DNA of 64,000 bases from Solidesulfovibrio alcoholivorans DSM 5433 (GCF_000702665.1 NZ_JNJA01000003.1:310001-374000); one strand, 5' to 3'; shown: positions 1-10,832, counted from the first letter of the stretch. Numbers and translations are program-made. Notes: generated from the sequence alone by a model not told the origin.

Positions 1-1181
1 ACAAGGAGCAGTTCGACCGCATCCGCGACGAGCTGCGCTCGGGCTTCCAGACCGGCGACCTGCTGACCACGCTTTTCATCTTCCGCTACCTGGAACGCAT
101 GGGCGATGCGCTGCTCAACGTCGGCGAGGCGGCCATCTTCGCCATCACCGGCGACAAGTTCAAAATCCACCAGTTTACGGCGCTCAAGGACATCCTGACC
201 GAGAGTGGCCACGAACTGCCCCTGACCGAGATCGACTTCGAGTCCATCTGGGGCACCCGCTCGGGCTGCCGCATCGGCCGGGTGGCCGACCGGGATGAAA
301 ACGGCGAGTCCGGCCGCGAGGTCATCTTCAAGGACGGGGACACGGCCAAGCTGCGCAAGGAAGCGGCCAACATCGAGCACTGGGAATGCCTCATGCCGGG
401 GCTCGCCCCGCGCGTCGAGGCCTTCCGGGAAGGCCGCAAATCGAGTTCCATGCTGATCGAACTGCTCCCCGGCCAGACCATCCAGGACATCGCCCTGGGC
501 GGCGACCTGACGCTGTTGCGCCGCGCCCTTTCCGCCCAGTGCCGCGTGGCCGGCGAGATCTGGGAAAAGACCCTCGAGCGCGCTGTCGTCCCGGCCGGGA
601 CCATGGCCCAGTTGCGCTCCCGGCTCGACGAGGTACTCACGGTCCACCCGGGCTTTCAAAGCGTGCCGCGCGCCATCGGGGACTACGCCCTGCCGAACCT
701 TAACGACGCCCTGCGCGGGGCCGAGGCCGTGGAAGCGGGCCTTGCGGCCCCCTTCACGGTGCTGTTGCACGGCGACTACAACAGCAACAACATCCTCTAC
801 GACGGCGTCAAGGACCGGATCCACTACATCGACCTGCACCGCTCCGCCCCGGGCGACCTGGCCCAGGACACGTCGGTCTTTATGGTGTCCAACTTCCGCC
901 TGCCCGTCTTCGACGCGTCCCGACGGCGCATCCTGAACGCCATCATCGCGGAGTTCTTCGAATTCGCGCGTGGCTTCGCCGCCCGAAACGGTGACGACAC
1001 CTTCGAGCTGCGCGTGGCCCTGGGGCTGGCCCGCTCGTACATCACCTCGACGCGGTTCGAACTGAGCGAGCGGTTTTCCAGGCTGATGTTTTCACGCGGC
1101 ATGTATCTGCTTGGCCGCGTGGCCGGACATGCCGGCCCCCCGGCCGCCTTCCGGTTGCCCCTGGCCGCGGCCTGTTACTGA
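1..1181 (+). CDS. PhoU-aminoglycoside phosphotransferase fusion, 5'-truncated mirror copy
   Basis: C-terminal 392 residues or so of the fusion that is complete at 48140-49771; the first full codon is at base 3. It retains the end of the PhoU helical domain and the whole phosphotransferase domain, with its HGDYNSNN catalytic loop starting at 768. The missing 5' end is a consequence of the sequence starting here, not of a mutation. Confidence 0.9.
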   Translation, partial: KEQFDRIRDELRSGFQTGDLLTTLFIFRYLERMGDALLNVGEAAIFAITGDKFKIHQFTALKDILTESGHELPLTEIDFESIWGTRSGCRIGRVADRDENGESGREVIFKDGDTAKLRKEAANIEHWECLMPGLAPRVEAFREGRKSSSMLIELLPGQTIQDIALGGDLTLLRRALSAQCRVAGEIWEKTLERAVVPAGTMAQLRSRLDEVLTVHPGFQSVPRAIGDYALPNLNDALRGAEAVEAGLAAPFTVLLHGDYNSNNILYDGVKDRIHYIDLHRSAPGDLAQDTSVFMVSNFRLPVFDASRRRILNAIIAEFFEFARGFAARNGDDTFELRVALGLARSYITSTRFELSERFSRLMFSRGMYLLGRVAGHAGPPAAFRLPLAAACY

Positions 1182-1353
1182 CGTTGCTTGACCCCGCCGC
1201 GCGCCCCGGCGCGCGGCCCATTACGGAGGCGTCGCCGGAAGGCAGCGCAAACGACCCTCTTGCCGGAGACGGCCCGCGCACAGGGCTGTCCGGGCCGGGC
1301 GCGACGCCGCCCCGGACGAGAGCCATGACGGCGAGAAGACCATGGGAGGAATC

Positions 1354-2235
1354 ATGAAGAAGATCGGCGTGGTGGGCATCCCAAAGGGATGGTCCACCCT
1401 GCGGCTCCTGGACGCCCTGGAAGCGAAGACGGGCTTTCGCCTGTGCATCGACATGGCCGAGGTCCGCCTCGACCTGGACACGGGCAAGGTGTTTTGCCAG
1501 GGGACCGACCTCACCGGCCTCGACGCGATCATCGTGAAAAAGATCGCCCCGTCCTATACCCCCGACGCCCTGGACCGCATGGAGATCCTGCGCTTCCTCC
1601 ACCAGAAGGGCGTGCCCGTCTTCTCCAGCCCGGACAGCATGCTGCGCCTGATCGACCGCTTAAGCGGCACCACGGTGCTGCGCCTGGGCGGCATCCCCAT
1701 GCCGCCCACGGTCGTGACCGAGGACATCGAGGAAGCCGCGGCCACGGTGGCGCTCTACGGCAAGGCCGTGTTCAAGCCGCTTTTTTCCTCCAAGGCCCGG
1801 GGCATGACCGTCATCGAGGACACCCCCGACGCCCGGGAGGAGATCGCCGACTACAAGGCGGCCGGCAACCAGGTCATGTACATCCAGAAGATGGTTTCCC
1901 ACGCCGGCGGCCACCTCGACCTTGGCGTGTCGTTTCTCGGCGGCAAATACCTGGCCACCTATGCCCGCCAGGGCAGCGGCGCGTCCTGGGACACCACCAC
2001 GCGCACCGGCGGCCGCTACGTGCCCCACGAGCCTTCGCAGGAAATCATCGCCCTGGCGCACAGGGCGCAGGCGCTGTTCCCGGACATGGCCTTCACCTGC
2101 GTCGACGTGGTGGAAACCCCGGAAGGCGCGGCCATCTACGAAGTCTCGGCCTTCGGCGGCTTCCGCGGCCTGCTCGACGCCTGCGGCATCGACGCCGCGA
2201 GCGCCTACGCCGACTACGTGCTGGAGAACATCTGA
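1354..2235 (+). CDS. ATP-grasp enzyme, GAK-type (mirror copy)
   Basis: Identical to the protein at 47086-47967, where it is described. The ATG at 1354 is preferred over 1342 because gggagga lies directly before it. Its TGA at 2233-2235 shares a base with the next gene's ATG. Confidence 0.85.
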   Translation: MKKIGVVGIPKGWSTLRLLDALEAKTGFRLCIDMAEVRLDLDTGKVFCQGTDLTGLDAIIVKKIAPSYTPDALDRMEILRFLHQKGVPVFSSPDSMLRLIDRLSGTTVLRLGGIPMPPTVVTEDIEEAAATVALYGKAVFKPLFSSKARGMTVIEDTPDAREEIADYKAAGNQVMYIQKMVSHAGGHLDLGVSFLGGKYLATYARQGSGASWDTTTRTGGRYVPHEPSQEIIALAHRAQALFPDMAFTCVDVVETPEGAAIYEVSAFGGFRGLLDACGIDAASAYADYVLENI

Positions 2236-3335
2236 TGCAAAACGCCCCCACCATCGCCGGGCTCATGGCCCCCATCCTCGCCGATGCGCCCATCACCCAC
2301 CGCCTGGACGTCACCTTCGGCGACGTGACCGTGGTCGTTTCCTCCAACTCCAAGGGGCTCATCGAAAAGCTCGCCAACTATTACCGCGACTTCATTGGCG
2401 GCGGCGGCGCGACCCTCATCCCGGTCACGGCCATCGAGGCCGGCCCGCCGGATCTCGAATTGCCCTTCGCCGTCAAGCAGCGCGAACCCGGCAAGACCAA
2501 GCTCAAGGAATCCTACTGCGACCTGCCCGACGGCCGCGTGGTCAAAAAGCTGCTCACGGGGCTGGTCTTCCTCTTCGGCCACGGCGACAACTACGCCGTG
2601 GGCCCGTGCATCGACAACGACAACCAGGTCGTCAACTTCATCAACAACCGCTTCATCGAGCACTGCCTCAAACGCGGCGCCCTGCTCTTCCACGCCGCGG
2701 GCGTGGCCGAAGGCGGCGCGGGGCTGGTCATCTCCGGCTTTTCCGGGGCCGGCAAGTCCACCCTCGCCCTGGAGATCATGCGCCACGGCACGGATTTCGT
2801 GAGCAACGACCGCGTGATGGTCTCCCGGGAGAGCGCGGGCCTCGTCATGACGGGCGTGGCCAAGATGCCGCGCGTCAACCCCGGCACCGTGCTCAACAAC
2901 CCGAATCTGGCCCCGGTCATGGACGCCGAGGACCGCAAGCGCTTCGCCGCCCTGCCCCAGGCCGAACTGTGGGACCTGGAACACAAGTACGACGCCTTCA
3001 TCGACGAATGCTTCGGCAAGGGCCGCTTCAAGCTGTCCTGCCCCATGGCGGGCCTGGTCGTCCTGCGCTGGAAGCGCGACGCTTCGCCCATGACGGCAAG
3101 TCGCGTGCGCCTGCGCGATCGCCGCGACCTCATGGCCGCCTTCATGAAGGACGTGGGCCTGTTCTACGAATTCGAGGACGCCTCCGAACCCTCCATCGCC
3201 AGCCAGAACGCCTACCTCGACCTGCTCGGCGACCTGCCGGTCCTGGAAATCGACGGCGGCGTGGATTTCCACAAAGCGGCCGCGGCCTGCCTGGAGTTCC
3301 TGCGCCAGGCGCGCACGGAGACGCAGCCTTCCTGA
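2235..3335 (+). CDS. HprK-related kinase, GAK-type (mirror copy)
   Basis: Identical to 45986-47086, where it is described. The 366-residue protein has Walker A GFSGAGKS at residues 168-175, encoded from 2736. Confidence 0.85.
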   Translation: MQNAPTIAGLMAPILADAPITHRLDVTFGDVTVVVSSNSKGLIEKLANYYRDFIGGGGATLIPVTAIEAGPPDLELPFAVKQREPGKTKLKESYCDLPDGRVVKKLLTGLVFLFGHGDNYAVGPCIDNDNQVVNFINNRFIEHCLKRGALLFHAAGVAEGGAGLVISGFSGAGKSTLALEIMRHGTDFVSNDRVMVSRESAGLVMTGVAKMPRVNPGTVLNNPNLAPVMDAEDRKRFAALPQAELWDLEHKYDAFIDECFGKGRFKLSCPMAGLVVLRWKRDASPMTASRVRLRDRRDLMAAFMKDVGLFYEFEDASEPSIASQNAYLDLLGDLPVLEIDGGVDFHKAAAACLEFLRQARTETQPS

Positions 3336-3376
3336 CAGTGCTGCAACACACGACATCGTCACCGGATATCCATGTA

Positions 3377-3402
3377 CTTGAAAACGGTACCGTGTTTTCA
3401 AG
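3377..3402. promoter_or_regulatory. Inverted repeat between kinase and mgtA-like gene (mirror copy)
   Basis: Perfect 9-bp arms CTTGAAAAC and GTTTTCAAG separated by 8 bases that include GGTACC. It lies 115 bases before the Mg2+ ATPase start. It could be an operator or part of a leader hairpin; there is no T-tract to make it a standard terminator. The same element is at 45919-45944. Confidence 0.4.
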
Positions 3403-3416
3403 GAATGCCGACGCCA

Positions 3417-3448
3417 CGCGGCCGGGGCGGCATCGCCCCCCGGCCGCG
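3417..3448. terminator. GC-rich hairpin after the kinase gene (mirror copy)
   Basis: Perfect 11-bp stem CGCGGCCGGGG / CCCCGGCCGCG with a 10-base loop, 82 bases after the kinase stop. There is no T-run, so termination is plausible but unproven. The same element is at 45873-45904. Confidence 0.4.
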
Positions 3449-3516
3449 ACGCGCCGGGTAGAAGCGGCGGGAACGTCTCCCGCCAGCGCAATCCCCATGC
3501 ACGATCCGGAGCGCCC

Positions 3517-6294
3517 ATGACCGACCCCAAGTCCCCCATGCAGGCCACCTCGCAGGAAGCGGACGCCAATGCCGCAAGCGAGGTATTGCGCCTTGCGCCT
3601 GAAGACGAATTTCTCAAAAACCTCGAACACTTCGTCCAGAAAGCCAACGCCTTCGACGCCCTGGCCCACCAGCGCAAGATTTCCGCCTACGACGTCTACC
3701 GGCACCTGCAGGGCCTGTGGGAGCAGGTTGCCGTCTCCGGGCAATGGCTCAGCGAACCCGCGGCCGAGCAAAAACCCGCGTTTGCAGGCTTAAGCTCCCA
3801 GGAAGCCAAGGACCGGCTCAGGCAGTTCGGCCCCAACCAGGCCGTCACGGCCAAGCCCGTGACCTTCCTGGACCGGCTGTGGGATTCCGTGAAAAACCCG
3901 CTCGTGCTGCTCCTGTTCGTGCTCGGCGGCATCTCCTACGCCACGGACGACGTCCGCTCGGCCGTGGTCATCATCGGCATGGCCGTCATGGGCGTGGTGC
4001 TCAAGGTCATCCAGGAAGCCAAGGCCGACACCGCTGCGGCGGAGCTCAAGAAAATGGTCCACACCACGGCCACGGTGCTGCGCGACGGGCAGCAGCGCGA
4101 GATTCCCCTGGCCCAGGTCGTGCCGGGCGACATCGTGCTGCTCGCCGCCGGCGACATGGTGCCGGCCGACGTGCAGCTTCTGCGCGCCAAGGACCTGCAC
4201 ATCAACCAGGCCATGCTCACGGGCGAGGCCCTGCCCGTGGAAAAGACGGCCCGGCCGGCGGACGAGCCCCCGCGCGAGGGCGAATCCGGCCTCGGCGACC
4301 CGGCCATGTGCTTCATGGGCACCAACGTCGTGTCCGGCTCCGCCGCCGCCGTGGTCACGGCTACCGGGGCCAAGACCTATTTCGGCGGCATCGCGGCGAA
4401 ACTCTCGGGCAAGCGCGTCGAGACCGATTTCGACAAGGGCATCAAGAGCTTCACCGGGCTCATGCTGCGCTTCATGCTCGTCATGGTGCCGTTCGTTTTC
4501 GTCATCAACGGCGCGACGACCCACGACTGGATGGGCGCGTTCATGTTCGCCCTGGCCGTGGCCGTGGGCCTCACCCCGGAAATGCTGCCCATGGTGGTCA
4601 CGGTGTGCCTTTCCAAAGGGGCGCTGGCCATGTCCAAGCACAAGGTCATCGTCAAGCGCCTGGACGCCATCCAGAACTTCGGGGCCATCGACGTGCTGTG
4701 CACGGACAAGACCGGCACGCTGACCCAGGACAAGATCATCCTGGAAAAATACCTCGACATCAAAGGCGAGGAAGACCATGCGGTCCTCGAATACGCCTAC
4801 CTCAACAGCAAGCTGCAAACGGGCCTGAAAAACGCCCTGGACGTGGCTGTCATCGCTTCCGGCGACGCCGTGGGTGAATCCATCAACCCCGCCGACTACG
4901 AGTTGCTCGACGAGATCCCCTTCGACTTCATGCGCCGACGATTGAGCGTCATCGTGCGCGACAAGCGCACGGACAAGGCGATCCTCATTTGCAAGGGCGC
5001 GGCCGAGGAAGTGTTCGCCCAAAGCCGCACCTACATCAAAAACGGGGTGGTCAAGCCGCTCGAAGGGCATCATCTGGCCACCCGGCAGCAGCTCGTCCAC
5101 GACCTCAACGACGACGGCTTCCGCGTGGTGGCCCTGGCCTACAAGGAAGTGGACGGCGCGCGCAGCGACTTCGCCGTGGCCGACGAATGCGACCTCACGC
5201 TCATGGGCTACCTGGCCTTCCTCGACCCGCCCAAGGACACCGCGGCCGACGCCCTGGCGATCATGATCGCCCACGGCATCCAGCCCAAGATCGTCACCGG
5301 CGACAACGCCGTCATCACAGCGAAAATCTGCCGCGAAGTGCGCTTCGACGCCGGCGACCACATCATCACCGGCGACCAGGTGGCGGCCATGAGCGAAGCG
5401 GAGCTCCACGAGGCCGTCGGCGTCTGCCACGTCTTCGCCAAGCTCGACCCGATGCAGAAGGAGCAGATCGTCACGGCGCTGCGCCACCAGGGCCACGTGG
5501 TCGGCTTCATGGGCGACGGCATTAACGACGCCCCGGCCCTGCGCGCGGCGGACGTCGGCATCTCCGTGGACAGCGCCGTGGACGTGGCCAAGGAATCGGC
5601 GGACATCATCCTGCTCGAAAAGAGCCTGCACGTGCTCGAACACGGCGTGCTCGAAGGCCGCAAGATCTTCTTCAACATCACCAAGTACATCCGCATGGGG
5701 GCCAGCTCCAACTTCGGCAACATGTTCAGCGTGCTCGGGGCCAGCGCCTTCCTGCCCTTCCTGCCCATGCTGCCGATCCAGATCCTGGTCAACAACCTCA
5801 TGTACGACTTTTCCCAGACCGCCATCCCCACCGACAACGTGGACGCGGACATCCTGGCCAGGCCCCGGCGCTGGCGCATCGACGACATCCGGCGCTACAT
5901 CCTCTACCTCGGCCCGGTCAGCTCCATCTTCGACTACGTCACCTTTTTCATCATGATCCACTTTTTCGGAGCCTGGACCAACCCGGCGCTCTTCCAGACC
6001 GGCTGGTTCATCGAGTCGCTGCTCTCCCAGACCATCATCGTGCACGTGATCCGCACGGACAACATCCCCTTCCTGCAAAGCTGGTCCAGCCTGCCGCTCG
6101 GCGCGACCACCATCCTCATCTGCGCCTTCGGCGTCTGGCTGCCTTTCTCGCCCCTGGCCCACACCTTCGGCCTGGTCGTGCCGCCAACCGGCTACTGGGG
6201 GCTCATGGCGCTGGTCATCTTCTGCTACATGTGCCTGGCCCAAGTAGTGAAAACCTGGGTGGTGCGCCGCATTCAGGCCTCCTGCCCGGCATAG
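3517..6294 (+). CDS. Magnesium-translocating P-type ATPase, MgtA-like (mirror copy)
   Basis: Identical to 43027-45804, where it is described. Phosphorylated aspartate D397 of DKTGTLT is encoded at 4705-4707. Confidence 0.93.
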   Translation: MTDPKSPMQATSQEADANAASEVLRLAPEDEFLKNLEHFVQKANAFDALAHQRKISAYDVYRHLQGLWEQVAVSGQWLSEPAAEQKPAFAGLSSQEAKDRLRQFGPNQAVTAKPVTFLDRLWDSVKNPLVLLLFVLGGISYATDDVRSAVVIIGMAVMGVVLKVIQEAKADTAAAELKKMVHTTATVLRDGQQREIPLAQVVPGDIVLLAAGDMVPADVQLLRAKDLHINQAMLTGEALPVEKTARPADEPPREGESGLGDPAMCFMGTNVVSGSAAAVVTATGAKTYFGGIAAKLSGKRVETDFDKGIKSFTGLMLRFMLVMVPFVFVINGATTHDWMGAFMFALAVAVGLTPEMLPMVVTVCLSKGALAMSKHKVIVKRLDAIQNFGAIDVLCTDKTGTLTQDKIILEKYLDIKGEEDHAVLEYAYLNSKLQTGLKNALDVAVIASGDAVGESINPADYELLDEIPFDFMRRRLSVIVRDKRTDKAILICKGAAEEVFAQSRTYIKNGVVKPLEGHHLATRQQLVHDLNDDGFRVVALAYKEVDGARSDFAVADECDLTLMGYLAFLDPPKDTAADALAIMIAHGIQPKIVTGDNAVITAKICREVRFDAGDHIITGDQVAAMSEAELHEAVGVCHVFAKLDPMQKEQIVTALRHQGHVVGFMGDGINDAPALRAADVGISVDSAVDVAKESADIILLEKSLHVLEHGVLEGRKIFFNITKYIRMGASSNFGNMFSVLGASAFLPFLPMLPIQILVNNLMYDFSQTAIPTDNVDADILARPRRWRIDDIRRYILYLGPVSSIFDYVTFFIMIHFFGAWTNPALFQTGWFIESLLSQTIIVHVIRTDNIPFLQSWSSLPLGATTILICAFGVWLPFSPLAHTFGLVVPPTGYWGLMALVIFCYMCLAQVVKTWVVRRIQASCPA

Positions 6295-6307
6295 CCCCGT
6301 CTGCAAT

Positions 6308-6347
6308 ACGGCCGGCGTTCCCCCCGGGAAACGCCGGCCGTTTCCTT
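6308..6347 (+). terminator. Terminator of the Mg2+ ATPase gene (mirror copy)
   Basis: Perfect 12-bp stem ACGGCCGGCGTT / AACGCCGGCCGT with a 10-base loop, followed by tttcctt, 14 bases after the stop codon. Confidence 0.75.
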
Positions 6348-6494
6348 GCCGCGGACGACGCGTTATTTCAGACCGAAACAAATACAGAATAGTGCAACGC
6401 CTCCGCCGTTGTCGCACCACCGCCCGACTCCCCCAGAAGTCTGCCGCCGTAGTCGCCAATACATCGCATCCTCCCTTCGTTAGGGAAATAGTTG

Positions 6495-6524
6495 TTGGAA
6501 TTGGCGCGGCTATTGGAGTATGCT
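6495..6524 (+). promoter_or_regulatory. Possible sigma-70 promoter of the PocR kinase (mirror copy)
   Basis: TTGGAA, 18 bases, then TATGCT, ending 39 bases before the ATG at 6564, in a stretch richer in A+T than its surroundings. Four of six bases match in each hexamer, so this is only a candidate. Confidence 0.3.
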
Positions 6525-6563
6525 CTCGGAAAGGAAAGCAACCGGCTCATCCGGGGGAGGGAC

Positions 6564-8879
6564 ATGCGCAGCCGACAGGACAAGGGACAACCCCACCCGA
6601 AGCCTCGCACCGACGGGGAAGACGGGCCTTCCGCCGGACCGTCCCCCTCTCCCGCTCCGAACGCCCCGCGTTTCGAGGACGTCTTTTCCGTGGAGGAGAT
6701 CCAGCGCTTCCAGGACGCGTTCGCCGAGGCTGCGAACGTGGCCTCGCTCATCACCGACCCGTCGGGACGGCCGATCACACGGCCAAGCAACTTCACCACC
6801 CTGTGCCGCGACGTCATCCGCGCCACGCCCAGGGGACGCGCCAATTGCCGGCGCTCGGACGCCATCCTGGGCCGCGCCACCGAAACGGGGCCGACCATCG
6901 CCAATTGCGAAAGCGCCGGCCTCATCGACGGCGCGACCTGCATCTTCTTCGACGGCCGCCACATCGCCACCTGGCTCATCGGCCAAGTGGTCGACGCCTC
7001 CGTGGATCTCGAGGCGGTCATGGCCTACGCCAAGGAAATCGGGGCCGACGAGGAGGCCTTCCGCGAGGCCCTGGCGCGCGTGCCGCGCATGAGCCGGGAG
7101 CGATTCGGGAAAATCTGCCAGGCGCTTCACCGGTTCGCCAATCTCCTCTCGGATATGGCCCTGACCAACCACCGGCAATCCGAGCTCATCGTCGCCCTGC
7201 GCCAGGCCCAGGAAGTGGTCAAGGTCCGGGACAGGAACCTCGCGGACATCATCGACTTCCTGCCCGACCCCACGTTCGTGGTCGACGGCGACGGCGCGGT
7301 GGTCTTCTGGAACCGGGCCATGGAAAAACTCACCGGCGTCGCGGCCGAGGACATGCTCGGCAAGGCGGATTTCGCCTATGGCCTGCCGTTTTACGGCTAC
7401 GCCACGCCGCTTTTGATCGATTACGCCCGGGGTGCGGTGAAGCGCCCCGACGACCGCTACGCCGTGGCCGAACTGACCGAGGACGCGGTCATCGCCGAGG
7501 TCACGGTCGCCGCCCTGCCCGGCGGGCCGCGCCATGTCTGGGCCAAGGCCGTGGCCCTGCGCGACGGCTCGGGGCGCATCGCCGGCGGCATCGAGGCCAT
7601 CCGCGACGTCACGGACCGGCATCTGGCGGATATGGCGCTGCGGGAGAGCGAGGAGAAATTCCGGCGCATCGTGGAAACCGCGGGCGAGGGCGTGTGGGTT
7701 CTGGACGCGTCATGGCGCACGACCTTCGTCAACCGGCGTCTGGCGGACATGCTCGGCTACGCCCCGGGCGAGATGCTCGGCATCGCCTTTGACGACTTCG
7801 TGTCCCGGGAATCCACGCAGGCGGCGCGCCGGCAGATGGACGGGCTGCGCCGGGGCGCAAGCGAAGTGCAGGAGATCAGGCTGCGCCGCAAGGACCGGGA
7901 GGAAATCTGGACGCTTGTCTCCACAAGCCCCTTGTACGACGCCACGGGCGAGGCCCAGGGGGCCCTCGCCATGGTCACGGACATCACCGAGCGCAAGAAG
8001 ACCGAAGAGGCGCTGGCCAACCACCGGCAGCGCCTGGAAGCCGAGGTGGAGGAGCGCACCAGTGACCTGCGCCTGCAAGCCCTGGAACTGGCCGAGGCGA
8101 ACATCCGCTTGAGCGAACTGGACCGGATGAAGTCCGTGTTCCTGTCCACGGTGTCCCACGAACTGCGCACGCCCCTGACTTCGATCCTGGGCTTCGCCAA
8201 GCTCATCGGTCGGGATTTCACCGACCAGTTCCTGCCGCTGACCGTGGACAACCCGGCGCTTGCCGCCAAGGGCCGGCGCATCGCCGACAATCTTTCCGTG
8301 GTCTTCGGCGAAGCCGAACGCCTCACGCGCCTTATTAACGACGTGCTGGACTTAAGCCGCATAGAATCGGGCAACATGTCCTGGCGCAACGAACGGTTTT
8401 CCCCGGCCGCCGTTGTGTCCAAGGCGGCACGCAGCATCGAAGGGATTCTGGAACAGCGGCCCGAAGTCGCCTTCGACGTCCGGGTGGCCCCGGACATCCC
8501 GGACCTGTACATGGACCCGGACCAGCTCATACAGGTCGTCTCCAACCTGCTGCAAAACGCGGTGAAGTTCACCAGGGCCGGCACGGTGCGCCTGGAGGCC
8601 TGCGGTCATGGCGAAACCGTGCGCATCGCCGTGGCCGACACGGGCATCGGCATCCCCCTGGAGGAACTCGATTCCATTTTCGACAAGTTCCACCAGGTGG
8701 GCCGCAGCGACACCGTGCAGGAGGTCGCCAAGGGCACGGGCCTGGGGCTGGCCATCTGCCGCCAAATCGTGCGCCATTACGGCGGGCGCATCTGGGCCGA
8801 GTCGTTGCTCGGCGGCGGCAGCGTTTTCACCGTGGAGCTGCCCGCGGCCAAGGAAACGGACACTCAGTCCCCCTCCTGA
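6564..8879 (+). CDS. PocR/PAS sensor histidine kinase (mirror copy)
   Basis: Identical to 40442-42757, where it is described. The ATG at 6564 follows gggggagg at 6553-6560. An in-frame TTG at 6492 would add 24 residues but has no ribosome binding site. Confidence 0.88.
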   Translation: MRSRQDKGQPHPKPRTDGEDGPSAGPSPSPAPNAPRFEDVFSVEEIQRFQDAFAEAANVASLITDPSGRPITRPSNFTTLCRDVIRATPRGRANCRRSDAILGRATETGPTIANCESAGLIDGATCIFFDGRHIATWLIGQVVDASVDLEAVMAYAKEIGADEEAFREALARVPRMSRERFGKICQALHRFANLLSDMALTNHRQSELIVALRQAQEVVKVRDRNLADIIDFLPDPTFVVDGDGAVVFWNRAMEKLTGVAAEDMLGKADFAYGLPFYGYATPLLIDYARGAVKRPDDRYAVAELTEDAVIAEVTVAALPGGPRHVWAKAVALRDGSGRIAGGIEAIRDVTDRHLADMALRESEEKFRRIVETAGEGVWVLDASWRTTFVNRRLADMLGYAPGEMLGIAFDDFVSRESTQAARRQMDGLRRGASEVQEIRLRRKDREEIWTLVSTSPLYDATGEAQGALAMVTDITERKKTEEALANHRQRLEAEVEERTSDLRLQALELAEANIRLSELDRMKSVFLSTVSHELRTPLTSILGFAKLIGRDFTDQFLPLTVDNPALAAKGRRIADNLSVVFGEAERLTRLINDVLDLSRIESGNMSWRNERFSPAAVVSKAARSIEGILEQRPEVAFDVRVAPDIPDLYMDPDQLIQVVSNLLQNAVKFTRAGTVRLEACGHGETVRIAVADTGIGIPLEELDSIFDKFHQVGRSDTVQEVAKGTGLGLAICRQIVRHYGGRIWAESLLGGGSVFTVELPAAKETDTQSPS

Positions 8880-8901
8880 GCCGCTTTACACCCCCCAGCC
8901 C

Positions 8902-8973
8902 CTCTCCCTTTCGAGGAGGTCCAGGAGGGGGTCACCCCCTCCTGGCCGCCGGAGGCATCTCCCTCTCCTTCCC
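8902..8973. repeat. Dispersed palindromic intergenic element, type copy A (mirror copy)
   Basis: Contains a near-continuous 25-base palindrome, CCAGGAGGGGGT-C-ACCCCCTCCTGG (8921-8945), followed by gccgccggaggc. It sits between the convergent kinase and asnS genes. About 60 bases align with the element at 12611-12678. It probably acts as a two-way terminator. Confidence 0.65.
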
Positions 8974-8982
8974 GTTCCCTCT

Positions 8983-10371
8983 CTAAAACTCCAAATGCCG
9001 CCACGTACGGGCGAAGGGCATGACGTCGCGGATGTTGCCGATACCCGTGACGAGCATGAGCACGCGCTCGAAGCCCAGGCCGAAGCCGGCGTGGGGCGCC
9101 GTGCCGAAACGCCGCGTCTCCAGGTACCACCAATATGCCGCAAGGGGCAGACGCAGTTCGCGGATGCGCGCTTCGAGCAGGTCCAGGCGTTCCTCGCGTG
9201 CGCTGCCGCCCACCACTTCGCCGATGCCCGGCACGAGCACGTCCATGGCTCCGACCGTTTCGCCGTCGTCGTTTTGGCGCATGTAGAACGCCTTGATCGC
9301 GCGCGGGTAGTCGTAGACGATGACCGGGCGGCGGAAATGCTCCTCGGCGAGGTAGCGTTCGTGTTCGCTTTGCAGGTCGAGCCCCGGGCCGACCGGGTAG
9401 GCGAAATCCTTTTTCGCGGCGCAAAGGATGTTCACGGCCTCCTTGTAGGGCAGGCGCACGAAGGGCTCGGCGACAAACGCCGCCAGGGTCTCGGGCAGGG
9501 TCGGGTCCACGTATTTGGCGAACAGGCCGAAATCCTCGGCGCAGTCGTTCATAGCCGTGCGCACGAGGGATTTGAGCAGCGATTCGGCCAAATCCATGTT
9601 GTCCTCGAGGTCGGCGAAGGCCATCTCCGGCTCGACCATCCAGAATTCGGCGGCGTGGCGCGAGGTATCGGAGTGCTCGGCCCGAAAGGTGGGGCCGAAG
9701 GTGTAGACCTTGCCGAGCGCCAGGGCCAGCGGTTCGGCCGTCAGCTGGCCGGAGACGGTGAGGTAGGCGTCCTTGCCGAAGAAGTCCTTTTCCGCGCGCT
9801 CCTTGGGCGGCAGCGCGGCCTCGGCGTCGGTCAGGCCCGTCACGCGGAACATCTCGCCCGCGCCTTCGCAGTCCGAGCCCGTGATGATGGGCGTGTGCAC
9901 CCAGGCGAAGCCACGCGCGGCGAAGTAGGCGTGCACCGCCTGGCCCAGGGCCGCGCGCATGCGCAGCATGGCCCCGTACTTGTTGGTGCGCGGCCGCAGG
10001 TGGGCGATGGAGCGCAGGAATTCGTCGGAATGGCGTTTCTTCTGGAGCGGGTAGCTCTCGGGATCGGCCGGGCCGAGCAGTTCCAGTTTCTTTGCGTGGA
10101 CCTCGAAGCGCTGCCCTTTGCCCGGCGAGGACACGAGTTCGCCGGAAACGGCCACGGACGCGCCCGTGCCGAGTTCCGGCAGCAGATCGTGCCCCTCTAC
10201 GCCCTCGTCCACCACGACTTGCAGGTTCGTCAGGCAGGAGCCGTCGTTGATCTCCAGAAAGGAAAAGCCCTTGGCATCGCGGCGGGTGCGGACCCAGCCC
10301 ATGACGCGGATCGCGCCCGGGCCTTCGCCGCCCGCGAGCGCCGCTTTGACGGTGGTGCGCCGTATGCTCAT
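8983..10371 (-). CDS. asnS: Asparaginyl-tRNA synthetase (mirror copy)
   Basis: Identical to 38950-40338, where it is described. Its start codon overlaps the upstream gene's stop by 4 bases (ATGA). Confidence 0.93.
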   Translation of the reverse strand: MSIRRTTVKAALAGGEGPGAIRVMGWVRTRRDAKGFSFLEINDGSCLTNLQVVVDEGVEGHDLLPELGTGASVAVSGELVSSPGKGQRFEVHAKKLELLGPADPESYPLQKKRHSDEFLRSIAHLRPRTNKYGAMLRMRAALGQAVHAYFAARGFAWVHTPIITGSDCEGAGEMFRVTGLTDAEAALPPKERAEKDFFGKDAYLTVSGQLTAEPLALALGKVYTFGPTFRAEHSDTSRHAAEFWMVEPEMAFADLEDNMDLAESLLKSLVRTAMNDCAEDFGLFAKYVDPTLPETLAAFVAEPFVRLPYKEAVNILCAAKKDFAYPVGPGLDLQSEHERYLAEEHFRRPVIVYDYPRAIKAFYMRQNDDGETVGAMDVLVPGIGEVVGGSAREERLDLLEARIRELRLPLAAYWWYLETRRFGTAPHAGFGLGFERVLMLVTGIGNIRDVMPFARTWRHLEF

Positions 10372-10832
10372 GCGTCGTCGTTCCAGGTAAAGGTGAAAGG
10401 ACAGGAGACGGCCCCGGAAGCTATGGTTCCGGGGCGGTCAAGCCGCAACTTGTCGCTGTAGCCGGCGACGAACGCGCCGTCGCGCAGGCAGGAAATACGC
10501 ATGGCCAGTTCCTCGGGCAGACCCATTTCCCGGTAGGTCTCGGCGTAGCGGCAGCGCGTCACTTCGAAGGAAAAGACGTTGCCCCGGCGCGCGGCGTTTT
10601 CGATGACCAGCGCGCCGCCGGCCTGCCACAATTCGGCCACGGCCGCGAAATGCTCGAGACTCGGCCCCTGCGGCGCCTTCGCGGCAAAAGCCTTGCCCGC
10701 TGCGAAAGCGGCCTCGCGCACGATGTCCTCGATGACGGCCAGGGCTTCGTCCCGGCCCAGGCGCGCCACGAGCACGGCATACGTCTGCGCCAGCATGGCC
10801 GCTTCGATACCGCGCCTCTCCAGAAGCGTCAT
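10368..10832 (-). CDS. ATC-hydrolase family protein (mirror copy)
   Basis: Identical to 38489-38953, where it is described. Start chosen at the MTLLERRG methionine, which follows aagggga. Confidence 0.7.
   Translation of the reverse strand: MTLLERRGIEAAMLAQTYAVLVARLGRDEALAVIEDIVREAAFAAGKAFAAKAPQGPSLEHFAAVAELWQAGGALVIENAARRGNVFSFEVTRCRYAETYREMGLPEELAMRISCLRDGAFVAGYSDKLRLDRPGTIASGAVSCPFTFTWNDDA

Noticed and set aside
1-1181. Truncated PhoU-phosphotransferase as a pseudogene
   Set aside because: It is cut by the start of the sequence, and the other arm has the complete gene.
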